Positions 27,860 through 36,739 of a stretch of 64,000 bases of DNA are shown piece by piece. The first letter of the stretch is position 1. Every line of letters starts with the position of its first letter. A program made the translations under genes and the position numbers. The notes under the pieces were generated by a model. It was not told the DNA's origin. It saw only the letters and a list, made by a program, of their open reading frames with translations, and ran no database searches. Source of the DNA: Bradyrhizobium sp. CB1717. Lineage in GTDB: Bacteria > Pseudomonadota > Alphaproteobacteria > Rhizobiales > Xanthobacteraceae. The stretch covers positions 930,001 to 994,000 of the forward strand of contig NZ_CP121666.1 of the NCBI RefSeq assembly GCF_029714325.1, read 5' to 3'.

Positions 27860-29124
27860 AGTCGACCGTGAAGAACGTTGATCATGAGGTCTGTTGACGG
27901 GATGACCAGGCGCCGGCGAACAGGAAGGCGCAGCAGATCCGGACAAACAAAGTCGTGAGCCAGAGGATCAGAAGCCGGAAGTTGTAGCCCGCGGCGGCAA
28001 GGACCGCGTTGGGGGCGTCGCCGCGGGTGCCGGCGAGATGATTTCGGTTCATCCGGTGCTCATTCTTGAGATGGCCTATCACCGGTTCGACCGCGGATCG
28101 GCGTCGGAAGGCGCGTTTGATTGCTGCGGTCACGCCACGCTTCTGGCCGGCGACATAGACCTTGAAGATCTTGTCTTTCGGCGCGTTGTGACCGCGATAG
28201 CCAGCATCGGCAACGATCCTGGTCAGGCAAGCGCCGACGCTGGCCTCGATCTCGGGAATGACAGTCGCGAGCGTGTGTCCGTCATACGGATTGCCCGGCA
28301 ACGCTTTCACATGGGCGACAAACTGGCCGCCCTTGCAGCGATCAACGGGCGTGGCGACACTCACCTTCACGCCGAACTCGTAGGGCTTGTGAGCTTTTCC
28401 CTTACCGATGCATTCGACCTCCGGCGCGTGCAACGAATAAATTTTCTTGCCGCGCTGCCGTTGCCGCTGTTCGCGGACCTGCCGGGCCAGCGACAGCGGC
28501 AACGCAAAGACGTCCTCCAGCTGCGGCCGATCCGCGATCTTGCGACCAATATCGCGGATCACGCGGCCCAGCATGGTCCTAATCGTGCGCAAGGCGCGGT
28601 TCGCCCGATTGAAGTGCTTGGCGTGGGCGTAGCGCTGATGTCGGATCAGTGCGATCTTGCCGACGCGGACGTAGGATTGGCGCAGCTCCGCACCAACCTC
28701 TCGCGCGCCCGATGCATCAGTCGAGCATCGGTCGGGAATGCGATCGCCTTCTCCTGCACCGTGGTGTCGACGATGACCTGGGTGAAGTCGGTGGGTTTCG
28801 CCGCGCCCAGCCGCACCGCGGCAGAGAGGCTCTCCTGAACCAATACCGCAAGGCGATCCTCGCCCATCCGTTGCCGCCAGCGCGTCAGTGAGGAGCGGTC
28901 GAACACCAGCCGGTGCTGGAAGAACTCTTCGCCGCAAAGCAGCTGATAGTAGGGATTTTCGACCCAGCGCTCGCACAACCCTTCGTCCGAGAGGTCGTGC
29001 ATGTGCTTGAGGATGGCGAGCCCAACCATCAAGCGGGTCGGCAATGGCGGCCTGCCGGGATCATCGTCATAGACCGCGCCGAACCGGTCTTCGAGGAACC
29101 GCCAGTCGATCGAGCCCGACAGTC
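27860..29124 (-). mobile_element. IS5-like element, truncated copy 1
   Basis: 1265 bp nearly identical to the complete copy at 32536-34082. The left end (AGTCGACCGTGAAGAAC) is intact. The other end is lost: homology stops at 29124, so about 280 bp including the transposase start are missing. A 22-bp deletion at about 28688 adds a frameshift. Confidence 0.88.
27882..29124 (-). pseudogene. IS5-like transposase, truncated and frameshifted
   Basis: This copy lacks the first 40 or so residues and has a 22-bp deletion (about 28688) that removes the AKATGVEL segment and shifts the frame. The two halves are otherwise readable: DVDTTVQEK-type catalytic region upstream and VADAGYRGHNAPKDK and SAVEPVIGHLKNEHRM downstream. 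It is not expected to be functional. Confidence 0.87.
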
Positions 29125-29707
29125 GCCGACGAATATGCGAAACACGTCAGCGGGATTTCCAATGCTACAGCGAAGGAAGCTGCGGCTAAGGAGAAAGTCG
29201 AAAAGCTGGAAGGGGACATAACCGCGTCACAGTATCCGCCGCTTCGAACGACAACGGGTCGCCCTATACATACACCAGCGCGACAGTCGGCAGGCCAGGG
29301 CGTCCGCAGGCACCCAGATATCGGTTGTGTTCGGCTTGGCTGAAGATGGAAACGCAGATTTCATATGCTTCCCGCATTGGTCTCGTTGCCAATAGCGCAG
29401 CGGCGGTTTCCGGCATCGGGATGGATGCGACGAACGCATTCATCGGCCAAGGAGTTCTTGCGGGTGGGCCGAACACAACGCAGGTTGGTGGAACGGCCGC
29501 CTATTCCGCTCCGCCTTTGCTTGGCTTCCACGTGTTCTCGGCCAACGAGCAGGGAGACAGTACCAACGCAAACAACATCAATGTGGCCAGCCAGAATGCA
29601 TTCAGCGTTCTAGCGAGGATGTAGCGTTGGTGCGAGCGCGACGCGACAAGCCATTCTTTTGTCGGAGTCGCGCACTACTTTTCATTTTTAAAACATGGAG
29701 AAGTTAG
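29125..29707 (+). other. Fragment of an unrecognised, possibly tail-fibre-like protein
   Basis: A frame ending at 29624 gives an Ala/Gly/Asn-rich C-terminus (SRIGLVANSAAAVSGIGMDA, then GGTAAYSAPPLLGFHVFSAN) resembling repetitive phage tail or surface proteins, with no proper start. Directly after the IS end, another frame gives a short coiled-coil-like stretch ATAKEAAAKEKVEKLEGD. Both look like remnants cut by the IS insertion. Confidence 0.3.
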
Positions 29708-29911
29708 GTGGCAATTGGGACAGTGAAGTGGTTCAACCCGACAAAGGGGTATGGGTTCATTCAACCGGATTCGGGCGGCAATGACGTCTTTGTCCACATC
29801 TCCGCGGTTGAGAAGGCTGGTTTTACTTCGCTCGCAGAGGGCGCAAAAGTCAGCTTCGACATCGTGAAAAATCGCGGAAAAGACTCGGCGGAAAATCTAC
29901 GAATCGAGTGA
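29708..29911 (+). CDS. cspA: Cold-shock protein, CspA family
   Basis: A 67-residue single cold-shock domain, the standard size. The RNA-binding motifs KGYGFI (RNP1) and VFVHIS (RNP2) are intact, after the typical [11 protein letters not shown] start. The start is GTG 29708 with an AAGTTAGG sequence upstream. These proteins bind single-stranded RNA/DNA and melt RNA structure. It may be one of several csp paralogues, carried here as cargo between two copies of an IS5-like element. Confidence 0.93.
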   Translation: MAIGTVKWFNPTKGYGFIQPDSGGNDVFVHISAVEKAGFTSLAEGAKVSFDIVKNRGKDSAENLRIE

Positions 29912-30240
29912 TGCACCACCCATTGTGTTGCTCAACAGAAAGGCCGCAGTGGTACGCCGCTGCGGGCGGCCGAGGAGATCGATCGGAATTGGCCGATGGA
30001 TAAGGCGCTATTGTTCGCGTGGGCGTTCGGGCTTGCAGCCTTGGTACTGTTCGTGGCGCTATACCTGCCCTGGCAGTGAGTTGGCGACTCGCGACGGCGC
30101 TGCCTGCGATCCGAGACTGATTGCCAAGCCACGTGAGGCTACGACCAGTCCTGGTAGTTGTGCCACGCCCATTTCCGATAGATGTATCCCATCGTCAGAT
30201 TCTTTCGCCGCTGAGGCTGGCCCCGAAGTTGGCGGCACGT

Positions 30241-30355
30241 GGCAGGGACAGCGCTTCATCGGTGTGGCGGTGCCGAGTCACGTTGCCGCTAACTTCACCG
30301 GCGGCGCGGGTGTGGCAGGGATAGCGTCGTTGCGCATTTCCGGCGCCGAGTCGCG
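30241..30355 (-). repeat. Dispersed repeat, copy A
   Basis: On the minus strand this contains GCTATCCCTGCCACACCCGC, GTGAAGTTAGCGGC and ACGTGACTCGGCAC in the same order as three copies at 62170-63085. A second partial unit (GCGCTGTCCCTGCCACG) flanks it. The region is non-coding. Confidence 0.6.
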
Positions 30356-30480
30356 CCCGCGCTGCTTACGGTGTGCGGGTTAGTCATAAAAGGCACGGGG
30401 TGCGCTCGCGATAGCTGACGAAAGGCTGACGGACTGTCCTGCTTCAATCACGACCGACAGGCTGACCGCGGACTCCAAGA

Positions 30481-30606
30481 TTACTCTCCCATCGTGTCCC
30501 CGAGTGAGGTGCCCCAGCGCGGGCAGCATGCCGGGGCGAGACGTTGGGCTAGCCAGAAATCGAGCCACGACTCGATCATTATGACCGTGAAAATGTAGAG
30601 CAGCAT
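30481..30606 (-). CDS. Possible 41-residue membrane protein
   Basis: ATG at 30606 opens a frame starting MLLYIFTVIMIESWLDFWLA, one membrane-spanning helix, followed by a short tail with CCPRWGTSLGDT. The composition looks genuine, but no domain is known and the ribosome-binding site is not clear. Confidence 0.35.
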   Translation of the reverse strand: MLLYIFTVIMIESWLDFWLAQRLAPACCPRWGTSLGDTMGE

Positions 30607-30976
30607 CACGCACCGCTCAAAATCGCAGCGCGTTGCAAATCTGCCCAACACTCCGTGTAGCGGCGGTAGGATACTCGTTCGCGCTTTGAGGTGCAGTCCA
30701 AGCACACGCGAGAAAACGGCAGTTGCCAGTCGCGCATAAGAAACTCTCACGTCCTGAAAAACGACTAAGTTACTATCGCAACCAAGGGCTGTCCACCGGA
30801 AAGAAAGCAGCTTCGCTCTCCGTAATTGTCCGGTGGTTAGCTAAAGTGCGCGAGGTATATCGCTATGGTTGAGTGGGGCGGTGCTGCCGGTGTCGCTGCA
30901 CAACGATCCTGTCATTTTGGACAGGTGCGTCCCGCTCTAATATGAGCGCATGATCGCCGCGGTGGAGGGCCTTCAT
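30607..30976. other. Intergenic region
   Basis: About 370 bp with no supported gene. Confidence 0.4.
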
Positions 30977-31195
30977 ATGCAGCGCTATTATTTTCCGATG
31001 ATCCACAACGGTCGCCTTCAGCCGGACGGCGAGGGTGAGATGTTCGGCTCGGCAGATCTCGCGAGTCAGTATGGCGCCAGCGTTGCTCGGGATATCGGCG
31101 GCGATCCTGACTACGATCGCGTTAGCGAAACTGTCGTGCTGGTCTTTGATGGCGAAGGCGCGGAGATCGCGCGGCACGTGGTTCAGGGCGACTGA
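30977..31195 (+). CDS. DUF6894-like small protein
   Basis: A 72-residue protein from ATG 30977, beginning MQRYYFPMIHNGRLQPDGEG, with a DLASQYGASVARDI helix and a final FDGEGAEIARHV strand. This arrangement matches the DUF6894 family of short proteins that are abundant in Bradyrhizobium. The function is unknown. An earlier ATG at 30950 is possible, but the family starts at MxRYxF. Confidence 0.6.
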   Translation: MQRYYFPMIHNGRLQPDGEGEMFGSADLASQYGASVARDIGGDPDYDRVSETVVLVFDGEGAEIARHVVQGD

Positions 31196-31330
31196 CCTGG
31201 TGACGCGCAGCCTTACCTACAAATTCTTGTAGTTGACCAGTGCGTGTTCTCCGGGCTCGAATCGCTATCGAGCGGATCCCTCTGTCAGTTGCGAGCCCCA
31301 ATCACGACTGCAAGAAAGGAGAGCAGGGCA

Positions 31331-31870
31331 ATGTCTCCACTAAAAGCAATCACCAGTTGGTTGGAAACGCTAGACTTGGACATGCAGCTTGAGGTCGCTG
31401 GTTTCGCGGCATTTTTAATGTTTGAGCGGGACGATGTTCTCACGCTAGGTGGATCAGAGCAGCTCGAAGCTCTTCATCAGTGGTTGAACGAGCCGGGCTT
31501 ACCATCATACGTCGCTGCAGACCGTGCCTTATCCTTTCGAATATGCTTCGGTTGCTTTGTCGATGATAGAATGACGGACGCCGGGTGGAAGCGAACTGAA
31601 GAGCTGGTTTGCAAAATTCTTAAAGAAGCGAAGCGCGGCGGGAAGTTCGCGGCTTCGCGCAAGGCGCAAAGGATGCTCGCGCTTCTCCCCGCTCGGAAAG
31701 AGAGTTGGGAACGTGTTGTAAGATCCTGGAACGAATTGGCTGCGACTTGTCTAACAAACGAGGCTGTAAGAAGTTGGAGCGCCGCCAGCAAGCGCATTGG
31801 CTTGAAGGTTATTCCAAGTAGCGGCGTTCCGATTGTTCCGCTCAGGTCGCCTCATCGAGGCACCGGTTAG
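31331..31870 (+). CDS. Hypothetical protein, 179 residues
   Basis: It starts at ATG 31331 after a strong AAGGAGA ribosome-binding sequence. It is a soluble, helical protein with a basic middle segment (KILKEAKRGGKFAASRKAQR) and no recognised domain. It is likely a real cargo gene of the segment between the two copies of the IS5-like element. No function can be assigned. Confidence 0.55.
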   Translation: MSPLKAITSWLETLDLDMQLEVAGFAAFLMFERDDVLTLGGSEQLEALHQWLNEPGLPSYVAADRALSFRICFGCFVDDRMTDAGWKRTEELVCKILKEAKRGGKFAASRKAQRMLALLPARKESWERVVRSWNELAATCLTNEAVRSWSAASKRIGLKVIPSSGVPIVPLRSPHRGTG

Positions 31871-31909
31871 TTCTGCCTTAGATTGTGGCCGGATGGATGG
31901 GGTGCAGTA

Positions 31910-32134
31910 ATGGAAAATGAACCGGATGATTTCATCGGACGGATTGCCGAGATCGAACTCGACGAGTCGGCTGCTATCATAATTGAGCAGGTGGACGACG
32001 AAATCACGCTCGCCATTGCGAGCATTGTCGGCGTTCATTTCCAAGTGACGGCGGATCAGGCGCTTGAGTTGTCTCGGGCCCTTGCTGTGGCTGCAGAGAA
32101 TGCGGCGAACTTTCGCGCGGCGGCCGACACCTAG
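31910..32134 (+). CDS. Hypothetical protein, 74 residues
   Basis: It starts at ATG 31910 and is strongly acidic (MENEPDDFIGRIAEIELDES), with a second half rich in Ala and hydrophobic residues (TADQALELSRALAVAAENAA). There is no known domain. The 39-bp gap after the preceding gene suggests co-transcription. Confidence 0.45.
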   Translation: MENEPDDFIGRIAEIELDESAAIIIEQVDDEITLAIASIVGVHFQVTADQALELSRALAVAAENAANFRAAADT

Positions 32135-32535
32135 CCGTCTGCGCGAGCCGCACCAATCGTGGGGAACAGCGGGCGAAACAAACGAGGCGCCTGAGTAATG
32201 GTCATGCGATGATATCCCCCCGCGGAATCCTCAAGGCAGCGCGGGCGGCGAAACCGAAGGTTCCGAAGATGTTGGAATACGCTGGCGTAGCAATGGATTG
32301 TTTCGCCTCTCACGGATACGGGTGCCGTACCGTGACGTGAGGCACGAAGAAAGTCGAGTTGACGAGCGATGTTCTGGCTGCGAATGAGGCGAGCAGCATG
32401 AGCCGCACGCGCATAGTGCCACACCAGATGGGGGGCGGGACGAAAGCTGGCAGTTAATTCAGACAATCGCGCAACTTTGCTGTCGTCTCAGTCAGCCGTT
32501 CACGCTCCTCCGGACAAGCTACAGATCTGGTAGCC
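32135..32535. other. Intergenic region
   Basis: 400 bp without a convincing gene. A minus-strand 111-codon frame has no recognisable domain and looks spurious. Confidence 0.4.
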
Positions 32536-34082
32536 AGTCGACCGTGAAGAACGTTGATCATGAGGTCTGTTGACGGGATGACCAGGCGCCGGCGAACAGG
32601 AAGGCGCAGCAGATCCGGACAAACAAAGTCGTGAGCCAGAGGATCAGAAGCCGGAAGTTGTAGCCCGCGGCGGCAAGGACCGCGTTGGGGGCGTCGCCGC
32701 GGGTGCCGGCGAGATGATTTCGGTTCATCCGGTGCTCATTCTTGAGATGGCCTATCACCGGTTCGACCGCGGATCGGCGTCGGAAGGCGCGTTTGATTGC
32801 TGCGGTCACGCCACGCTTCTGGCCGGCGACATAGACCTTGAAGATCTTGTCTTTCGGCGCGTTGTGACCGCGATAGCCAGCATCGGCAACGATCCTGGTC
32901 AGGCAAGCGCCGACGCTGGCCTCGATCTCGGGAATGACAGTCGCGAGCGTGTGTCCGTCATACGGATTGCCCGGCAACGCTTTCACATGGGCGACAAACT
33001 GGCCGCCCTTGCAGCGATCAACGGGCGTGGCGACACTCACCTTCACGCCGAACTCGTAGGGCTTGTGAGCTTTTCCCTTACCGATGCATTCGACCTCCGG
33101 CGCGTGCAACGAATAGATTTTCTTGCCGCGCTGCCGTTGCCGCTGTTCGCGGACCTGCCGGGCCAGCGACAGCGGCAACGCAAAGACGTCCTCCAGCTGC
33201 GGCCGATCCGCGATCTTGCGACCAATATCGCGGATCACGCGGCCCAGCATGGTCCTAATCGTGCGCAAGGCGCGGTTCGCCCGATTGAAGTGCTTGGCGT
33301 GGGCGTAGCGCTGATGTCGGATCAGTGCGATCTTGCCGACGCGGACGTAGGATTGGCGCAGCTCAACGCCGGTCGCCTTCGCCAACCGCACCAACCTCTC
33401 GCGCGCCCGATGCATCAGTCGAGCATCGGTCGGGAATGCGATCGCCTTCTCCTGCACCGTAGTGTCGACGATGACCTGGGTGAAGTCGGTGGGTTTCGCC
33501 GCGCCCAGCCGCACCGCGGCAGAGAGGCTCTCCTGAACCAATACCGCAAGGCGATCCTCGCCCATCCGTTGCCGCCAGCGCGTCAGTGAGGAGCGGTCGA
33601 ACACCAGCCGGTGCTGGAAGAACTCTTCGCCGCAAAGCAGCTGATAGTAGGGATTTTCGACCCAGCGCTCGCACAACCCTTCGTCCGAGAGGTCGTGCAT
33701 GTGCTTGAGGATGGCGAGCCCAACCATCAAGCGGGTCGGCAATGGCGGCCTGCCGGGATCATCGTCATAGACCGCGCCGAACCGGTCTTCGAGGAACCGC
33801 CAGTCGATCGAGCCCGACAGTCTGACCAGCGCATGGTCCGGATCGACGATTTGATCGAGCCTCGCCTTGAACAGATCGTTCTGTCCGCTCTCCCGCCGCG
33901 CCTTCGGCCGCATTGCAATTGCCCGTCGTTGATTAGCCCGCCGCGACAGAATCACAGCGATCGCCCAAGAGCAATTTGCAAGAAACTGCGGGCTCACCCG
34001 CCGAAATCCTGCGAACAGAACCATGTCTGTTCGCCAAAAATCGATTCTCTCTCAACGGCTTGCGTGTTCTTCACAACCGACT
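32536..34082 (-). mobile_element. IS5-like element, complete copy 2
   Basis: A 1547-bp element with imperfect terminal repeats AGTCGACCGTGAAGAAC (left) and AGTCGGTTGTGAAGAAC (right, opposite strand). A 4-bp target duplication AGCC flanks it (32532-32535 and 34083-34086). It is in the same orientation as the truncated copy at 27860. Confidence 0.9.
32558..33913 (-). CDS. IS5-like family transposase
   Basis: A 451-residue DDE transposase, start chosen at ATG 33913 (MRPKARRESGQNDLF). It contains the N-terminal DUF772-type region (LPTRLMVGLAILKHMHDLSD), the catalytic Asp in TQVIVDTTVQEKAI, the second in IVADAGYRGHNAP and the Glu in RSAVEPVIGHLKNEHRM. It is intact, unlike the copy at 27882. Confidence 0.92.
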   Translation of the reverse strand: MRPKARRESGQNDLFKARLDQIVDPDHALVRLSGSIDWRFLEDRFGAVYDDDPGRPPLPTRLMVGLAILKHMHDLSDEGLCERWVENPYYQLLCGEEFFQHRLVFDRSSLTRWRQRMGEDRLAVLVQESLSAAVRLGAAKPTDFTQVIVDTTVQEKAIAFPTDARLMHRARERLVRLAKATGVELRQSYVRVGKIALIRHQRYAHAKHFNRANRALRTIRTMLGRVIRDIGRKIADRPQLEDVFALPLSLARQVREQRQRQRGKKIYSLHAPEVECIGKGKAHKPYEFGVKVSVATPVDRCKGGQFVAHVKALPGNPYDGHTLATVIPEIEASVGACLTRIVADAGYRGHNAPKDKIFKVYVAGQKRGVTAAIKRAFRRRSAVEPVIGHLKNEHRMNRNHLAGTRGDAPNAVLAAAGYNFRLLILWLTTLFVRICCAFLFAGAWSSRQQTS

Positions 34083-34086
34083 AGCC

Positions 34087-34673
34087 ATGCTGTAACGATT
34101 GGATTGCAGGTCGAGGATCGGCGCGTGGCGGCTGTCTGGCGATCATACAGCTCCGCTATCCAAGGTTGAGCGCGGTAGCTGTCGCGCTGGTCTCGATGAA
34201 GCGGAAGCTCATGTCCGGGTTCCGGAAAAGATCGCGATCGACTTCCTAAGAAACAGCCGGATCGGAGTCGCCTGGAACTGCCTGTAACTCGAAACCGCGA
34301 GTTTTGGTTCGGCGCTGAAGGGTAGCGAGGACACGGCCGCGATGTTGCTGCTCATAGTGATCCGCACCAGGATCTCTGCAGGGCATGCCGTGCCGGAAGG
34401 TCTTAAACTGCGATCTTGCGGGCGGTCGCTCAACGCCTTTAACTTACCCATACGTGAGGACAGTCGGCGATAGAATGCACCGAGCGCCGTATCGCTCCGC
34501 CCGACGGTTGTTACTGCCAGCCGCAACAGTGCGACTGCCCGACTGGACGATCTCCGTGTGCGCCACGGAACACCTTGCAGCTAGAGACTTGGTAGCCTGG
34601 TGCAGGCACAGCCAGGAGGCGAAGTGCTTGGGCCTCGGTCGAAGCGGACGCCAAATGCCCACGCTGCTTAGCT
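34087..34673. other. Intergenic region
   Basis: About 590 bp with only short, unsupported frames. No gene or RNA is seen. Confidence 0.4.
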
Positions 34674-35660
34674 TTACATTTCTGCATCTGAAATGCGGGT
34701 CAGCATCCTCACGTGCGGTCCCGCCCGTTTGAAGATCGGCTCCCAAAAGGCATAGGCGTTCTCGACGAAACTCTCGGTTACGGTGAACTTCGTGAGCGCG
34801 CCCCGATATGCGGCCTGTCGCCGGCAGCCCTGCCCCTCGACAAGATGCCAGATGAATTGAGCGACCTGGCGTGCGTATGTGCTCGGACGACCTCGGTGGT
34901 TGGGTACAATCTCAAGCCGCATGGTCGCGGCGTCACGCGTCTCCGGTTCGGTGATATTAGCAAGCCAGATGAAAATTGATGGATCAATGCTCGCGGCATA
35001 GCCGTCCCGCTTGAGCTGCTGATTGATGATGGAGAACGCGCTGGCGGCTTCTCTGAAGCATTCGCTCAGGATGAAGTTCGCCTGATTCTCGAGCTTTCCG
35101 CAGCGAAGATCGTCCAGTAATCTGACCGCCTCGTCAGTGAGCCGCCGCATATATCGCGGTTGCGGCTGCTTTGCGCCGTCATTTGGTTCCTCCTGCACGA
35201 ACAATTCGACCGCATCGGCGTGGAACTCTGTTGCGGCTTCTTTGAGAACGGGCAAAAACTTGCTTTCAAGGCAGGAACCGCCGACGTCTTTCGACGCCGC
35301 TTCATTCAGGCTGGCTTTGAGGTTTTCAGAAGCCCTGTCTTGAGAGTCCTCGACAACCTTTACCATCATCTCGGTGGTACTGTCGCAATCTATGAGTTCG
35401 TCCTTACGCGGCGCCGCCGCATTCCGAGATTCAAGCACCGCAACGTGAATCGGAGGGGTCGCTTGCCTTGCAAGGATTGTTTGATCAGACGTATTCGCGC
35501 CTATGTGCTCCGAGCGCGGATTGGAAGGAGCAATCTCGCCGGACAACACAAACAGGCCATCGTCAACGGCTCGGCTCGCCGCCGCGGTAAGATCCACCAG
35601 CGAGCGTCGCGCACAGCGCATCTGCCTAGTACGCCGCTTTTTCGCTTGCGTGTGGCTCAT
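34674..35660 (-). CDS. Unknown partner of the ParA-like ATPase
   Basis: A 328-residue protein; the start MSHTQAKKRRTRQMRCARRS at 35660 gives a very basic N-terminus. The middle is acidic and the C-terminal third (from about residue 215) has a globular, Trp-rich region. It contains no family I recognise. It overlaps the upstream ParA gene by 35 bp on the same strand, so the two are translationally linked, as with ParA-ParB or VirC1-VirC2 pairs. The basic N-terminus would fit DNA binding, but there is no clear ParB helix-turn-helix. Confidence 0.6.
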   Translation of the reverse strand: MSHTQAKKRRTRQMRCARRSLVDLTAAASRAVDDGLFVLSGEIAPSNPRSEHIGANTSDQTILARQATPPIHVAVLESRNAAAPRKDELIDCDSTTEMMVKVVEDSQDRASENLKASLNEAASKDVGGSCLESKFLPVLKEAATEFHADAVELFVQEEPNDGAKQPQPRYMRRLTDEAVRLLDDLRCGKLENQANFILSECFREAASAFSIINQQLKRDGYAASIDPSIFIWLANITEPETRDAATMRLEIVPNHRGRPSTYARQVAQFIWHLVEGQGCRRQAAYRGALTKFTVTESFVENAYAFWEPIFKRAGPHVRMLTRISDAEM

Positions 35661-36291
35661 GATCTGATGACCTCTCGACAAGCTTTTTCAAGACCCAGCG
35701 CCACAGCTCACGAACTTCCTCCGAGGCTCTTCCCTCTTGTGCAAACTCGGTCACGCCTAATCCTGCCCCAAGCGCGTCCTGGTGGTCGTTGCGCTGTCCG
35801 ACATAGGGAAGCGCAAGCACCCCGAGCGAATTGAGCGACGTTGCAGCTTCACTCAGGCGACAGCCCCGCGCTGGCGTCTGATTGAGGACGAAAGCAAATC
35901 GGCGGTTGAGCCTACGAATAGCAATCAGCGTCGGTATCGCAGCTTCGATGTCGGCCGGACTCGGACGCACCGGGATCAGGCAAAGATCGGCCCTCGCGAT
36001 GGCGCGCATGGCCAGTGCATTGTTTGTGGCGGCGGTATCGATGACCGTAAGCGAGATCCCCTCAGCTTCAAGGCTGACGAGCGCCCCTTCTATTTCGGCG
36101 GGATCGGCGACCCGAACGACCCGCGGATGAGGATGGCCGCGCCGCTCTATCCATTTTGAAATCGTGCCTTGTAGATCCGCGTCGACAATTGCGACGCGCT
36201 CCCCGTTCCCCACCGCTGCGACTGCAATTCCGACCGCCAGCGTGCTCTTGCCGCTTCCGCCTTTTTGGGTGACCAGAGCAAGGACGTACAT
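35626..36291 (-). CDS. ParA/MinD-like partition ATPase
   Basis: A 221-residue P-loop ATPase with the deviant Walker A motif QKGGSGKST (residues 9-17), the VDADLQGTISKW Walker A' segment, and TVIDTAATNNALAMR as Walker B. It lacks an N-terminal DNA-binding domain, so it belongs to the small ParA group that includes VirC1 and orphan ParAs of integrative elements. It could help position or maintain the island or its transfer complex. Its partner gene overlaps downstream. Confidence 0.88.
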   Translation of the reverse strand: MYVLALVTQKGGSGKSTLAVGIAVAAVGNGERVAIVDADLQGTISKWIERRGHPHPRVVRVADPAEIEGALVSLEAEGISLTVIDTAATNNALAMRAIARADLCLIPVRPSPADIEAAIPTLIAIRRLNRRFAFVLNQTPARGCRLSEAATSLNSLGVLALPYVGQRNDHQDALGAGLGVTEFAQEGRASEEVRELWRWVLKKLVERSSDHEPHASEKAAY

Positions 36292-36739
36292 TGCCTACGC
36301 GTCCAGACAACAACGACATGAAACGCACGATTCGTCGAAAACAATTAGCTTACCAAGCGGTAACGTGGAACTCACAGCCAAATCAAGCCCACCCACTAAC
36401 GATATACCGCGTGATACCTCGCCTAAGGCCAGCCGGTCCATACAATGCACCAATCGCGGGCATCCCACCGCCAAGCCCGAGCGTTTGAAGATGGTGCAAC
36501 GTCCGCTCGAAGTTTGCGGACCGCCGGATAGATACCGCAATAAAATCGATCGGCCTCCGACGCTGTCGAGATATCCTTGTCCTGCGACCAAGTTCGCCCA
36601 CTTCACAGACCACTGTTTGTGACACAGAAAGAATAGTAATCGCGTCCAACAGCCGGAGTAAGCCTACAAGATCATGTAGTTGTAGTACTGCTGTTTACAC
36701 GGCTTTCTCCTGAAGACCGTCGCTGACACCGGTGAAGCC
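36292..36739. other. Divergent promoter region
   Basis: 450 bp between the divergent parA-like and cytochrome genes. No gene is visible. It must hold the promoters of both units. A near-palindrome CTGTTTGTGACACAG lies at about 36611-36625 and could be a regulator site. Confidence 0.4.

Noticed and set aside
28038..28838. Long plus-strand frame with protein-like composition
   Set aside because: It is antisense to the IS5-like transposase, and the same shadow appears in the second copy at 32714-33589.
29925..30383. 152-codon plus-strand frame after the cold-shock gene
   Set aside because: Arg/Cys-rich composition and overlap with the dispersed repeat on the opposite strand suggest it is not coding.
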